A stretch of DNA of 64,000 bases from Pseudomonadota bacterium. GTDB taxonomy: Bacteria; Pseudomonadota; Gammaproteobacteria; Steroidobacterales; Steroidobacteraceae. The notes under the pieces are model-generated. The model was not told where the DNA came from and ran no database searches. It saw nothing but the letters and a program-made list of their open reading frames with translations. The stretch lies in the NCBI GenBank assembly GCA_947454465.1, contig CANGJP010000003.1:44506-108505 (forward strand). The letters run 5' to 3'. Both the position numbers and the translations under genes were made by a program. Positions within the stretch are counted from its first letter, which is position 1. Each line of letters begins with the position of its first letter. Of the stretch, positions 27,094-36,286 are shown piece after piece.

Positions 27094-28527
27094 CTATACT
27101 TGAGGACTGGGCAACCATAAGCGCAATGCAACCACATCCTCAGCGCTAGGCATCAATGTCAATGTACCTCCATGCGCTTTCGCAACCTCACGCGCCAAAC
27201 TTAAACCGAGACCACTGCCAGTTAAGCCTTGCTGCCGAACCTCAGATCGTCGATAAAAGCGATCAAAAAAATGCAGTCGATCCTCGTCAGAAATAGGATC
27301 ACATTCATTACTAATGACGGTCTCAACACCATCATCAACTTTGCGAACTACAATCCGTACTCCTCCAGTTGGTCGACAGTAATTCAATGCATTAAGCATC
27401 AAATTTCCACAAAGTTGGCGCAACAAAACAGCATCACCAATCAAACTAAGATTTGGCTCAATATCAGCCTGCAGATTCACGTCCTGCCGAATCAGTGAAG
27501 CATCCTCAATGACCGATGACATAAAGAATGACCACTCTATCTTGGTTTTATCTAAGGCAAAGTGCCCAGCATCTGCCTGCGACAGCAGTAGCAGTTTCCG
27601 AGTAATAGACACTAAATTACTGACTTGAGCTTGTAGATCCACTAGCAGCGAATAGTTATTAGATTTATCGTGCAAAGCTTGCTCAAGCTGACCGCGCAAA
27701 ATCGTCAACGGCGTTTTCAATTCATGGGCCGCATCAGCAGAAAATCGAGACGCTTGTTCAAAGCTGCTTCTCAACCGTGCAAGCATGTCGTTATAGGATG
27801 TAATTAATCGCTCGAATTCAGGCGACTCATGCTTGAACGGTATCGGTTCTGCTGAATAATAGGGAGTCGCGTTAGCCATGGCTTCACTCAGACGACTAAC
27901 AGGCCGTATGACAAATACAGACAGTAACCAAGCACTGCAAAAAGCCAGAATCAATCCAACAGGGATTGCCAACATAAGTACCGGCCTAGTGACAGAATCC
28001 CAAGTGGCGCGGATAATAGATTGCGAATTCATGGCCAGAAACGCATAGGCCTCAGAGGTGTTAGCACGCACTGCTAGCCAGTCACCCGCTCGTACCGGAT
28101 CATGGATAACAAAACTCGCAGCATGACAGGCAACCGACGTGACTTGACCTTTTGTGGATTGCAACTCATCTACTGTTGTGACGGGCACCAACTGCCAATC
28201 CAAACTTGCTTCATTCAAGTCAGCAGGCCATCGTTGAGATTGCAAAACAATGTCATCTGCTGAATTTACCCAATGCATTAAAAGATTCTTTTCACCGGGA
28301 ACTTTTAATTTAACAACTGTGGCAGCCACAACGTTATCTCGAGGGCCGTTATGCCTCACCAGCATGGCCATCAGTCGCGCCTCAAGGCAAAACGATCTAA
28401 TAGCCTGTTCTTGACGAATCGTCTGAATTTGGCTCTGTACCAACCAAGTGACGACACCTATCAGAAGCATACTAAACAGCATCGCCATCAGCGCAACGCG
28501 TAACCTGAAACTTATTCTTAGATTCAT
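27094..28527 (-). CDS. Sensor histidine kinase (first of a tandem pair)
   Basis: A 477-residue kinase with the same plan as its downstream neighbour: TM about 11-31, periplasmic sensor, TM about 183-207, HAMP, HisKA with His268 (AAHELKTPLTIL), HATPase with GSGLGLSLAREVAKAHGG. Cys47 and Cys134 in the sensor match Cys47 and Cys130 of the paralogue. The ATG overlaps the stop of the regulator gene by 4 nt (ATGA), so kinase and regulator are coupled as a standard two-component pair. Confidence 0.94.
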   Translation of the reverse strand: MNLRISFRLRVALMAMLFSMLLIGVVTWLVQSQIQTIRQEQAIRSFCLEARLMAMLVRHNGPRDNVVAATVVKLKVPGEKNLLMHWVNSADDIVLQSQRWPADLNEASLDWQLVPVTTVDELQSTKGQVTSVACHAASFVIHDPVRAGDWLAVRANTSEAYAFLAMNSQSIIRATWDSVTRPVLMLAIPVGLILAFCSAWLLSVFVIRPVSRLSEAMANATPYYSAEPIPFKHESPEFERLITSYNDMLARLRSSFEQASRFSADAAHELKTPLTILRGQLEQALHDKSNNYSLLVDLQAQVSNLVSITRKLLLLSQADAGHFALDKTKIEWSFFMSSVIEDASLIRQDVNLQADIEPNLSLIGDAVLLRQLCGNLMLNALNYCRPTGGVRIVVRKVDDGVETVISNECDPISDEDRLHFFDRFYRRSEVRQQGLTGSGLGLSLAREVAKAHGGTLTLMPSAEDVVALRLWLPSPQV

Positions 28528-29231
28528 GGCTGAAAGCGGTATCCCACGCCCCGCACTGAATCAATACACGCTGATAAATCTTTAGTTCCCACCAACATGG
28601 ACATCTTGCTGCGGATGCGCTTTACGCAGACGTCCACGACATTGGTTGTTGGATCAAAATCATAACCCCACACGTGTTCTAGAATCTGCGCACGGCTAAA
28701 CAACTGATTAGGAGCCCGCATTAAATACTCTAACAACGCAAACTCGCGTGCGGTCAGTTCCACCTCTTGCTGATCATAGGCTAATTTCCGGCTTACTAGA
28801 TCGAGCCGAAGACTACCAAACTGAATCAAATCGTGAGGGGCACCGAGAATGCGCCGTCGCAGAACATTCAAGCGCGCCACCAACTCCTCAACAAAAAATG
28901 GCTTGGCCATATAGTCATCCGCACCCAATTCTAGACCGCTGAGCCGATCACCCAATTCGTTGCGAGCGGTCAACAAAATGACCGGCGTTGCGATCTTATT
29001 AGCCCGTAATTCTTTGAGCACCGATAGGCCATCGCGTCCCGGCAACATGATGTCCAAAACAATAAAGTCGTAACTGTTATGCTTGGCCCACTCCAAACCT
29101 TGATGGCCGGTGCGAGCATGCTCGACGAAAAAACCACGCGACTCTAAGCCGGCACAGACAAAGTCGGCAATTTTCTGCTCGTCTTCGACCAACAGCACTC
29201 GTAAAGCAAATTTTTCTATATTTTCAGACAT
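28524..29231 (-). CDS. OmpR/PhoB-type response regulator
   Basis: A 235-residue regulator (ATG 29231; the longer frame to 29366 has no homologous N terminus). The receiver domain holds the acidic pair VEDEQ, the phospho-acceptor Asp in DFIVLDIMLPGRDG, the Thr of LLTARN and Lys of MAKPF. The C-terminal winged helix (ELTAREFALLEYLM, VDVCVKRIRSKM, SVRGVGYRF) binds DNA. It is the first gene of a regulator-kinase-kinase operon. Targets are unknown. Confidence 0.95.
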   Translation of the reverse strand: MSENIEKFALRVLLVEDEQKIADFVCAGLESRGFFVEHARTGHQGLEWAKHNSYDFIVLDIMLPGRDGLSVLKELRANKIATPVILLTARNELGDRLSGLELGADDYMAKPFFVEELVARLNVLRRRILGAPHDLIQFGSLRLDLVSRKLAYDQQEVELTAREFALLEYLMRAPNQLFSRAQILEHVWGYDFDPTTNVVDVCVKRIRSKMSMLVGTKDLSACIDSVRGVGYRFQP

Positions 29232-29541
29232 TGGATGGAGCTCTGACGACACGAAGTCATGCCAGTAGTGAAACCAAATAACAAAGTAAACCCAATCACT
29301 CCTTAAATTCTCTTCACCACACCATCCCAAGATCGGCCCTCCAATCATACCGATCCTGATAATCACGACGCGATTCTATGCAACTCTGCCGGATTAGGGT
29401 GAGGTTTCCACACTCAAGGCGAGCCAACCGCATCCCCACCACCAGGTTCAGGATTAAAAATGACAGCCTAGACAACCTGATAACATAGCCGAGTACTCAA
29501 TTCGCCTTGGTTGCCACAAGGTAACCGTTTGCGGAGACATC
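29232..29541. other. Divergent intergenic region
   Basis: A 310-nt gap between the two-component operon (minus) and the DUF502 gene (plus). No gene, tRNA or clear repeat seen. It should carry both promoters; I cannot identify them reliably. Confidence 0.4.
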
Positions 29542-30159
29542 ATGCGACGTATCTGGACCACATTCATATCAGGCTTGGCCGCAGTATTGCCGGTCACCCT
29601 CACGCTGTATCTGATTTACTGGCTGGGCTCAACCGCCGAAACGGTACTGGGCAATGCCCTGAAAGTGGTCTTGGATGAGCAACATTATCGACCTGGATTG
29701 GGGTTGCTAGCCGGTTTCGCAGTGGTGCTGATCGTGGGTACGCTGATCAATGCCTATATGGTGCGCTGGTTTATTCGCCGCGGTGAAGCGTGGCTGGCGC
29801 GCGTGCCACTCATCAAGACCATTTACGGCGCTATCAAGGACATTACTAACTTTTTGCCAGGGCAAGGCGACCGTCGCGATACTCGACGCGTGGTACTCTG
29901 GCTCAATGACAATGCCTACATGATTGGCTTTATTACTTCCAATACCGTCAGCCCGCACTTACCGCAGCACATACTCGCCGACCGCGTACCGGTGTACTTC
30001 CCTAAAAGCTATCAGATCGGGGGCTACACCTTGTATGTCCTAAAATCTGAATTGATTGAAACCGATATGGCCGCCGAGGAAGCCATGCGCTTGGTACTCA
30101 TTGGTGGCGTCAATGCCACCAATGATGAAGAACTACGCCATGAACTCGGCCATCGATAA
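29542..30159 (+). CDS. DUF502 family membrane protein
   Basis: A 205-residue inner-membrane protein with two N-terminal helices (FISGLAAVLPVTLTLYLIYW and a second near 55-72) and the conserved RVPLIKTIYGAIKDITNF followed by the soluble VPVYFPKSYQIGGYTLYV. This is the DUF502 signature. Function unknown in general; some plant homologues (COV1) affect vascular development. It lies 39 nt upstream of hemH in the same direction. Confidence 0.88.
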   Translation: MRRIWTTFISGLAAVLPVTLTLYLIYWLGSTAETVLGNALKVVLDEQHYRPGLGLLAGFAVVLIVGTLINAYMVRWFIRRGEAWLARVPLIKTIYGAIKDITNFLPGQGDRRDTRRVVLWLNDNAYMIGFITSNTVSPHLPQHILADRVPVYFPKSYQIGGYTLYVLKSELIETDMAAEEAMRLVLIGGVNATNDEELRHELGHR

Positions 30160-30198
30160 GCCAACCCTTAACACGCTGACTGCTTGGCACTGACCACC

Positions 30199-31278
30199 AT
30201 GACCACCTACCTTGGTTCACCCAATTACGATCACCACACCCCTGACCGCATTGGCGTGCTGTTGGTGAATCTCGGCACACCCGATGCACCTGACACCCGC
30301 TCAGTGCGTCGCTACTTAAGTCAGTTTTTATCCGACCCGCGCGTCATTGAATATCCACGCTGGCTGTGGGCGCTCATTCTGCACGGCATCATTTTGCGCG
30401 TTCGTCCTGCACGCAGCGCGCATGCCTATCAACAAGTTTGGACCGATCAAGGCTCTCCCCTTCTAGTCAATTCCCAACGCCTTACCGACAAACTTAGCCG
30501 CTACCTGAGTCAGCAACTACATCCACAATGCCAAGTAGTTCTAGGCATGAGTTATGGCGAACCTTCAGTGAGCCGGGCACTGGAGCAGTTACGTGAGGCG
30601 CAAGTGCGTAAATTGATTGTCCTGCCGCTGTACCCACACTATTCAGGTAGCACAACTGGCTCGGTGTTTGATGCCGTGACAAGCCAACTGCAACACTGGC
30701 GTTGGGTACCGGCGTTGCAGTTCATCACTCAATATCACGATGACCCGGCATACATCGCTGCCCTGGCCAATTCGGTTCGCCAGCACTGGCAGACTCATGG
30801 TAAGCAGCACTTATTGTTATCGTTTCATGGCTTACCAAAGCGCTATTTGATGAATGGTGATCCCTATCACTGCCAATGCTACAAAACCGGCCGATTGCTC
30901 GCCGAACACTTACACCTCGGTAAAGAAGAATGGAGCGTCAGTTTTCAATCCCGCGTGGGCCGTGAAGAATGGCTGCGCCCGTACACGGATGAACTCCTTC
31001 TCAACTTCGCCAGCCATGGGCCAAAACGAGTTTCTGTGCTCTGTCCTGGCTTTGCTGCCGACTGCTTAGAAACCATTGAAGAAATTGCCTTGCGTAATCG
31101 CGAGGATTTTCTAAAAGCGGGTGGCGAAGCCTTCGATTACATTCCAGCACTCAATGACTCAGCCGATCATGTAGAGCTCTTAGGGCAACTCATCGCTCGT
31201 CACGCACAGGCATGGTTACCACTGTCAGAGCGCACAAACAGCGCCACGTTAGCAAAGCAATTAGGCGCGACGCAGTAA
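30199..31278 (+). CDS. hemH: Ferrochelatase
   Basis: A 359-residue ferrochelatase (ATG 30199; TTG 30184 is possible but gives no extra homology). It inserts Fe2+ into protoporphyrin IX, the last step of haem synthesis. Seen: GVLLVNLGTPDAPD at the N terminus, LPLYPHYSGSTTGSV, the catalytic His in LLLSFHGLPKRYL, then the DPYHCQC segment and VLCPGFAADCLETIEEI. Length matches proteobacterial HemH, without the extra C-terminal domain of eukaryotes. No other haem gene is adjacent. Confidence 0.96.
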   Translation: MTTYLGSPNYDHHTPDRIGVLLVNLGTPDAPDTRSVRRYLSQFLSDPRVIEYPRWLWALILHGIILRVRPARSAHAYQQVWTDQGSPLLVNSQRLTDKLSRYLSQQLHPQCQVVLGMSYGEPSVSRALEQLREAQVRKLIVLPLYPHYSGSTTGSVFDAVTSQLQHWRWVPALQFITQYHDDPAYIAALANSVRQHWQTHGKQHLLLSFHGLPKRYLMNGDPYHCQCYKTGRLLAEHLHLGKEEWSVSFQSRVGREEWLRPYTDELLLNFASHGPKRVSVLCPGFAADCLETIEEIALRNREDFLKAGGEAFDYIPALNDSADHVELLGQLIARHAQAWLPLSERTNSATLAKQLGATQ

Positions 31279-31352
31279 CAAAGAACACGGCACTACAGCA
31301 AAACGACAGTAAAGAAACCGCACCGCATTAATCAGGAGAGACGACCACTGTC

Positions 31353-32249
31353 TTAGCTTAGACGCCGCGCAATGCGCTCGGCCTGATTGCGCAGCAATGG
31401 ACCGAAATTGGCCGACTCATATAGCTCATGCAACCGCTGAAGATCAGGCGCTTTTCTTGCCAACATCGGTAGCTCAACCTGCAAAGGCATATCGCATGCA
31501 ATCGCGGTAAGCTTTCGCGCCAGTACAGCCGATGCTTTGTGCTCGCGCAACTGACTGGCCACAAACGCCGGGTTGCGCAACTTCAATGTCAAGACATCAT
31601 CCAAGTTGTCATATAAATGGGTCAGCGATTCAAAATGCCTGAATAACGTCGACGCGGACTTGGTCCCCACTCCCGGTACACCGGGAATGTTATCTACCGC
31701 ATCACCCATAACCGCCAAGTAACAGGCCATCCGCTCAGGCAATACGCCAAACTTTTCAGGGATGTCTGCATATTGGTAACGTTTTTCACCCAGATAATCC
31801 CAGTAGACATCACCGGGACGGATCAACTGCGTTAAATCTTTATCGCGCGACAGCAGCACAATGCGCTTACCCTGCGCCCGCATTTGCGTGGCGAGACTAC
31901 CGATAATGTCATCCGCCTCATACTCGAGGCTGCTGAAACAAGCCACCCCTAACGCCTCACAAGTCTGACGACACAATGCAAACTGTCGCTTCAACTCTTG
32001 TGGGGCCGGATCACGATTGGCTTTGTAGGGAGGATAGAGCTGATTACGAAATGAATTGCGCAAACTGGCATCAAAAGCCACCGCCAGATGCGTGGGATTG
32101 ACCTGTTCCAACAAATCACTGATGAAACGGGCAAACCCATGGAGTGCGTTAACCGGATTACCTTCAACGTCCACCAACGTATCCGGCACCGCATGCCAAG
32201 CACGGAACACGAAGATAGAAGCATCAATCAGGTAGACAGGATCGGTCAC
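31353..32249 (-). CDS. 5'-3' exonuclease of the PolI N-terminal/ExoIX family
   Basis: A 298-residue stand-alone flap/5'-3' exonuclease starting with GTG. Metal-binding motifs are in order: YLIDASIFVFRAW, VAFDASLRNSFR with YPPYKANRDP, YEADDIIGSLA, LSRDKDLTQL, and GDAVDNIPGVPGVGTKSA, which belongs to the helix-3-turn DNA-binding element. It is as long as the N-terminal domain of DNA polymerase I but has no polymerase part. It may act in removing RNA primers or flaps. Which named orthologue (for example Xni) it corresponds to cannot be decided here. Confidence 0.9.
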   Translation of the reverse strand: MTDPVYLIDASIFVFRAWHAVPDTLVDVEGNPVNALHGFARFISDLLEQVNPTHLAVAFDASLRNSFRNQLYPPYKANRDPAPQELKRQFALCRQTCEALGVACFSSLEYEADDIIGSLATQMRAQGKRIVLLSRDKDLTQLIRPGDVYWDYLGEKRYQYADIPEKFGVLPERMACYLAVMGDAVDNIPGVPGVGTKSASTLFRHFESLTHLYDNLDDVLTLKLRNPAFVASQLREHKASAVLARKLTAIACDMPLQVELPMLARKAPDLQRLHELYESANFGPLLRNQAERIARRLS

Positions 32250-32281
32250 AGTTCATTATAGAGCAAAGCAGCAGCTGAACC

Positions 32282-32896
32282 CTATGCCATCCCGGCTTTT
32301 AATCGGGCGTGCAGCGGACTGCTGCGTGAAAAATGGGCCAACAGGTATTCCATCTGATCGGCCAGCACGCGCCGACCTTTTAGATAAATGTATTCTGCAT
32401 AGGTTGGCGCAAAAGGTACCGCCAACAATTGCATACGCGCCTGTTCAGGGGTTCGCCACGCTTTGATGTTGTTACAGCGACGGCAGGCCGTAACTACATT
32501 GGTCCACGTGTCCTTCCCCCCCTTGCTCAGTGGGCGCACATGATCACGGGACAATTGGTTAGATGGAAAGTGCTCGCCGCAATACAGGCACAGGTGGGCA
32601 TCGCGCCTAAATAAGGTTTGATTATTCAAGGGGGGCACATAGTCCTGACGGAGATTGCCAGGATTGTGCGAGTGACCGAACGTGGACAGAATGGTGGGGA
32701 TTTCAAGAATACTCTGCCGCCCCGTCAGCGCATTGGTACCGCCATACAGCCGGTAGAGAGACATACCGCAGGCATAAGCCACTTGGCCGGTATGATAAAG
32801 GCGCACGGCATCGCGGTAGTCGATCCATTCCAGCGGCATGCCGGAGACATCGGTGCGCAATATTTCCTGATTCAATTTCTGATTCAAAAAATACAC
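32282..32896 (-). CDS. HNH endonuclease family protein
   Basis: A 204-residue protein with GTG start. The HNH module is clear: CLYCGEHFPSNQLSRDHVRP (zinc CxxC, then the DH catalytic motif), followed by WTNVVTACRRCN with the second CxxC. The flanking sequences (N-terminal LEWIDYRDAVRLYHTGQVAY and C-terminal LPFAPTYAEYIYL-like part) match a chromosomal HNH family common in proteobacteria and cyanobacteria; it is not part of a recognisable mobile element or restriction system here. Biological role unknown. Confidence 0.85.
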   Translation of the reverse strand: MYFLNQKLNQEILRTDVSGMPLEWIDYRDAVRLYHTGQVAYACGMSLYRLYGGTNALTGRQSILEIPTILSTFGHSHNPGNLRQDYVPPLNNQTLFRRDAHLCLYCGEHFPSNQLSRDHVRPLSKGGKDTWTNVVTACRRCNNIKAWRTPEQARMQLLAVPFAPTYAEYIYLKGRRVLADQMEYLLAHFSRSSPLHARLKAGMA

Positions 32897-33124
32897 AAAC
32901 CCCTCGCTTAACGTTGAGTTTATTTGCTGATCTCTTTACCCGCGACGGGCAACCGGTGATGACCGCTCGGCTGTCCGACTGCTATTTTCGACTAATGACC
33001 TTATAACCTGTAAAATCTCTCGACCTTTATAACCTCATGCTTACAATCCCGACAATAAAAAGTATTAAGCTGCCTGTCCAGCCTAGACTTTTACTTGCCA
33101 AGTATCACGCTCTTTGGAGGATTC

Positions 33125-34249
33125 ATGACCCTTATTTTGGGTGTGCTTAAGGAAACTGTACCCGGTGAATGCCGCGTTGCACTGGTTCCAGAAGTGGCCA
33201 CCAAATTTGCCAGTGCCGGTGCACAGATCCTGCTGCAGCGCGGTGCAGGTGTGCTCGCTCAATTTCCAGATGACAGCTTTAAGAACATTGACTTCACGGA
33301 CAGTGCAACCGATGTCTTGCACCGCGCCGATATCCTTCTGAAAGTACAGCCACCCAACTTGGACGAAGTCGCACAGATGAAAACCGGTGCTACGCTGGTG
33401 TGTTTCATGTATGGCCATCTGCGATTGGAAGTAGTCAAAGCCTTGCGTGATAAACAGATCACCACCTTAGCTACCGAATTGGTTCCACGCATTTCCCGCG
33501 CCCAATCCATGGATGCGCTGTCTTCACAGGCGGCAGCAGCCGGCTACAAAGCCGTGCTAATTGCCGCTAACACCATGGATAAGTTTCTACCCATGCTCAC
33601 CACCGCGGCCGGCACCATTCGCCCCGCGCAGGTGCTGGTGATCGGTGCCGGTGTGGCAGGACTGCAAGCCATTGCCACGGCCAAACGCCTCGGCGCCATC
33701 GTTGAAGCCTACGATGTACGCAGTGCCACTAAAGAGCAAGTCAAATCACTGGGTGCTAAATTTGTTGAGACTGGAGTATCCGCTGAGGGTCAAGGCGGCT
33801 ACGCACGTGAACTCACCCAAGAAGAAAAAGATCAGCAACAAGCCGTACTGGAAAAACGCATTGCTGCGGCCGATGCGGTGATTACCACGGCGGCCATTCC
33901 CGGACGTCCCGCACCTAAGCTGATTCGTAAAGAAGCAGTCTACGGCATGAAGCCCGGCGCGGTAATCGTCGATATCGCGGCCGAAACTGGCGGCAACTGC
34001 GAACTGACCGTCCCCGGTGAAACCACGTTGGTCAATGGTGTAAAAATAGTAGGGCCACTTAATCTGGCCAGCTCACTGTCTTACCACGCCAGTGAAATGT
34101 ATTCGCGCAATCTATACAACTTGATCAAGCCCGCGCTCGATAAGGGCGTGTTCAATATCGACTGGAATGACGAAGTGTTTGCCGGCTCGGCTTTAACGCA
34201 TGCTGGCACTGTGCGTCATGAACCCACCCGCAAGCTGATCGAAAGCTGA
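33125..34249 (+). CDS. pntAA: NAD(P) transhydrogenase subunit alpha, part 1
   Basis: A 374-residue cytosolic NAD(H)-binding domain I. The ATG at 33125 follows a strong GGAGG. Typical motifs: ETVPGECRVALVP at the N terminus, the conserved MDALSSQAAAAGYKA, and the Rossmann motif VLVIGAGVAGLQA. It works with PntAB and PntB to use the proton gradient for hydride transfer from NADH to NADP+. The alpha subunit is split here into two genes, as in alphaproteobacteria and many gammaproteobacteria, unlike the fused PntA of E. coli. Confidence 0.97.
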   Translation: MTLILGVLKETVPGECRVALVPEVATKFASAGAQILLQRGAGVLAQFPDDSFKNIDFTDSATDVLHRADILLKVQPPNLDEVAQMKTGATLVCFMYGHLRLEVVKALRDKQITTLATELVPRISRAQSMDALSSQAAAAGYKAVLIAANTMDKFLPMLTTAAGTIRPAQVLVIGAGVAGLQAIATAKRLGAIVEAYDVRSATKEQVKSLGAKFVETGVSAEGQGGYARELTQEEKDQQQAVLEKRIAAADAVITTAAIPGRPAPKLIRKEAVYGMKPGAVIVDIAAETGGNCELTVPGETTLVNGVKIVGPLNLASSLSYHASEMYSRNLYNLIKPALDKGVFNIDWNDEVFAGSALTHAGTVRHEPTRKLIES

Positions 34250-34259
34250 GGTATTCATC

Positions 34260-34562
34260 GTGACTGGAATGTTAGCTCTTTATATTTTCATGTTGGCTGC
34301 CTTCACGGGCTATGAAGTAATTTCGCGCGTGCCGGTGATTTTGCATACCCCACTGATGTCAGGGTCCAACTTCGTCCATGGCATTGTGCTGGTCGGTGCG
34401 ATGGTGGCCCTAGGCCATGCCCAAGGTCCACTGCAATTAACCATCGGCTTTATTGGTGTGGTACTCGGTGCGGGTAATGCAGTGGGTGGTTACGTAGTGA
34501 CAGAACGCATGCTAGAGATGTTCAAGTCCAGCGGTCAGAACAAAAACAAGGGAGCGCACTAA
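34260..34562 (+). CDS. pntAB: NAD(P) transhydrogenase subunit alpha, part 2
   Basis: A 100-residue membrane protein with three helices, starting with GTG 10 nt after pntAA. YIFMLAAFTGYEVISRVP and HTPLMSGSNFVHGIV are diagnostic of PntAB, the membrane part of the split alpha subunit that forms the proton channel together with PntB. Its TAA overlaps the ATG of pntB by one base. Confidence 0.97.
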   Translation: MTGMLALYIFMLAAFTGYEVISRVPVILHTPLMSGSNFVHGIVLVGAMVALGHAQGPLQLTIGFIGVVLGAGNAVGGYVVTERMLEMFKSSGQNKNKGAH

Positions 34563-35959
34563 TGGACATGACTTCTGCGAGCAGCGCACGCCTACTGATT
34601 GACGCCAGTTATTTGCTGGTTGCCTTCTTGTTCATCATGGGCTTAAAACAAATGAGCTCACCCGTGACGGCCAAACGCGGGATTCTCTGGGCCGGTGCAG
34701 GGATGGTGATTGCCACGCTGGTCAGCTTTGCTTACCCCGGCATGAGTAACTATGTACTGATCCTTGCTGCCATTGGCGTTGGTAGCGCCATCGCTTGGAT
34801 TACAGGCAAGCGCGTCGCGATGACCGATATGCCGCAGATGATTGCACTGTACAACGGCATGGGCGGCGGCGCGGCGGCAGCCATCGGTGCAGTGGAACTC
34901 TTCTCTGGTGAAGTACATGACCCCGTGGCGTTAACGCTGGCCGTAGTGGGTAGCGTGATCGGCTGCGTATCTTTTTCTGGTAGCCTAATTGCCTTCGGCA
35001 AGCTGCAAGGCTTAATTAAGAAATCATTCCGCTTCAGTGGTCAGCAATTCTTCAATCTACTGCTGCTGCTCGGCATTGCCATCAGCGGCGTAATGATTGC
35101 TATGGGCGGTAACACGACCGCGGTGACCGCTTCGCTGTTTGGTTTAGCCTTATTGCTGGGTCTGACCATGACGCTGCCAATTGGCGGTGCCGACATGCCC
35201 GTGGTGATTTCGCTGTATAACGCCCTGACGGGTTTAGCCGTGGCCTTCGAGGGCTTCGTGCTGGATAACGCTGCCATGATTATCGCGGGTACCGTGGTGG
35301 GCTCAGCCGGTACTTTGTTAACACAGTTGATGGCCAAGGCCATGAATCGGTCGCTGGGTAATGTCCTGTTCAGTGGCTTTGGTGACAGCGGCGGTAATGC
35401 AGCCGCTGGTCAAGCTGTAACCGGCAGCATGAAAGCCATTGAAGCGAATGATGTCGGCGTGATGATGGCTTATGGCCAGAAAGTCATTGTTGTGCCAGGC
35501 TATGGCATGGCGGTCGCTCAAGCCCAGCACAAGGTCTGGGAACTCACGCAGTTATTGCAAGACCGCGGCGTAACCGTGAAGTTCGCCATTCACCCCGTGG
35601 CCGGTCGTATGCCAGGTCACATGAACGTACTGCTTGCTGAAGCCGGTGTACCCTACGACATCATTGCCGACATTGATGAAGTCAATGCTGAATTTGAAAC
35701 AGCGGACGTGGCCTTAATCATTGGTGCCAACGACGTGGTTAACCCCGTCGCCCGCACTGACAAATCGAGCCCCATTTACGGCATGCCAATATTGAATGCT
35801 GATAAAGCTCGCAACGTGATTGTGATTAAACGCGGTCAAGGCGCGGGCTTCTCCGGCATCGAAAATGCGCTGTTCTATTTGGACAACACCCGTATGCTCT
35901 ACGGCGATGGCCAAGCAGCCGTGGCGCAACTGATTCATTCCGTCAAGGCATTGGGCTAA
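34562..35959 (+). CDS. pntB: NAD(P) transhydrogenase subunit beta
   Basis: A 465-residue protein: about nine N-terminal helices (proton channel) and the C-terminal NADP(H)-binding domain III. Seen: IALYNGMGGGAAAAIGAVEL, TLPIGGADMPVVISLYNALTGLA (channel region) and the domain III motifs VIVVPGYGMAVAQAQ, GRMPGHMNVLLAEAGV and IGANDVVNPVA. Start overlaps the end of pntAB, so the three genes are co-translated. A terminator follows. Confidence 0.97.
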   Translation: MDMTSASSARLLIDASYLLVAFLFIMGLKQMSSPVTAKRGILWAGAGMVIATLVSFAYPGMSNYVLILAAIGVGSAIAWITGKRVAMTDMPQMIALYNGMGGGAAAAIGAVELFSGEVHDPVALTLAVVGSVIGCVSFSGSLIAFGKLQGLIKKSFRFSGQQFFNLLLLLGIAISGVMIAMGGNTTAVTASLFGLALLLGLTMTLPIGGADMPVVISLYNALTGLAVAFEGFVLDNAAMIIAGTVVGSAGTLLTQLMAKAMNRSLGNVLFSGFGDSGGNAAAGQAVTGSMKAIEANDVGVMMAYGQKVIVVPGYGMAVAQAQHKVWELTQLLQDRGVTVKFAIHPVAGRMPGHMNVLLAEAGVPYDIIADIDEVNAEFETADVALIIGANDVVNPVARTDKSSPIYGMPILNADKARNVIVIKRGQGAGFSGIENALFYLDNTRMLYGDGQAAVAQLIHSVKALG

Positions 35960-35977
35960 CTTACACTGAGCACACAT

Positions 35978-36000
35978 CCCCCACAGCTCAATGTCGGGGG
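35978..36000 (+). terminator. Likely intrinsic terminator after pntB
   Basis: Arms CCCCCACA and TGTcGGGGG (one bulged base) with loop GCTCAA, followed by the T/G-rich tail TGTTTGTGTT. Located 18 nt after the pntB stop codon. Confidence 0.65.
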
Positions 36001-36286
36001 TGTTTGTGTTCCTTGGCTTTAGTAAGTCACGCTTAGGCAGATGCCCACCCAACTGTTAATACGGGTATGGTGATCCTAACGCTTGAATGATGTGCTGAGC
36101 GAACACGCCGATGTAATGTGCAACGCATCGGTCAAAATACATCCAATCCGGATTCGCGATATAAAATTGATCCATGAATCACCGACTTGAGTCATGTGCA
36201 GTCCTTTGCTCGAGCAGCTCATCCATAGGCTTCTCCTCATTTTTTGTGGGTAGTTTTTGGCTGATACCAAACGAATCACCTCAAGC
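36001..36286. other. Non-coding gap before priA
   Basis: Together with the terminator this makes about 327 nt without a convincing gene. A 76-codon minus-strand frame (36076-36306) covers part of it but has no recognisable domain and overlaps the start of priA. No repeat or RNA gene seen. Confidence 0.4.

Noticed and set aside
32282..32896. HNH gene as part of a mobile intron, intein or restriction system
   Set aside because: No intron or intein host, methyltransferase or phage gene is nearby; the flanks are chromosomal housekeeping genes.
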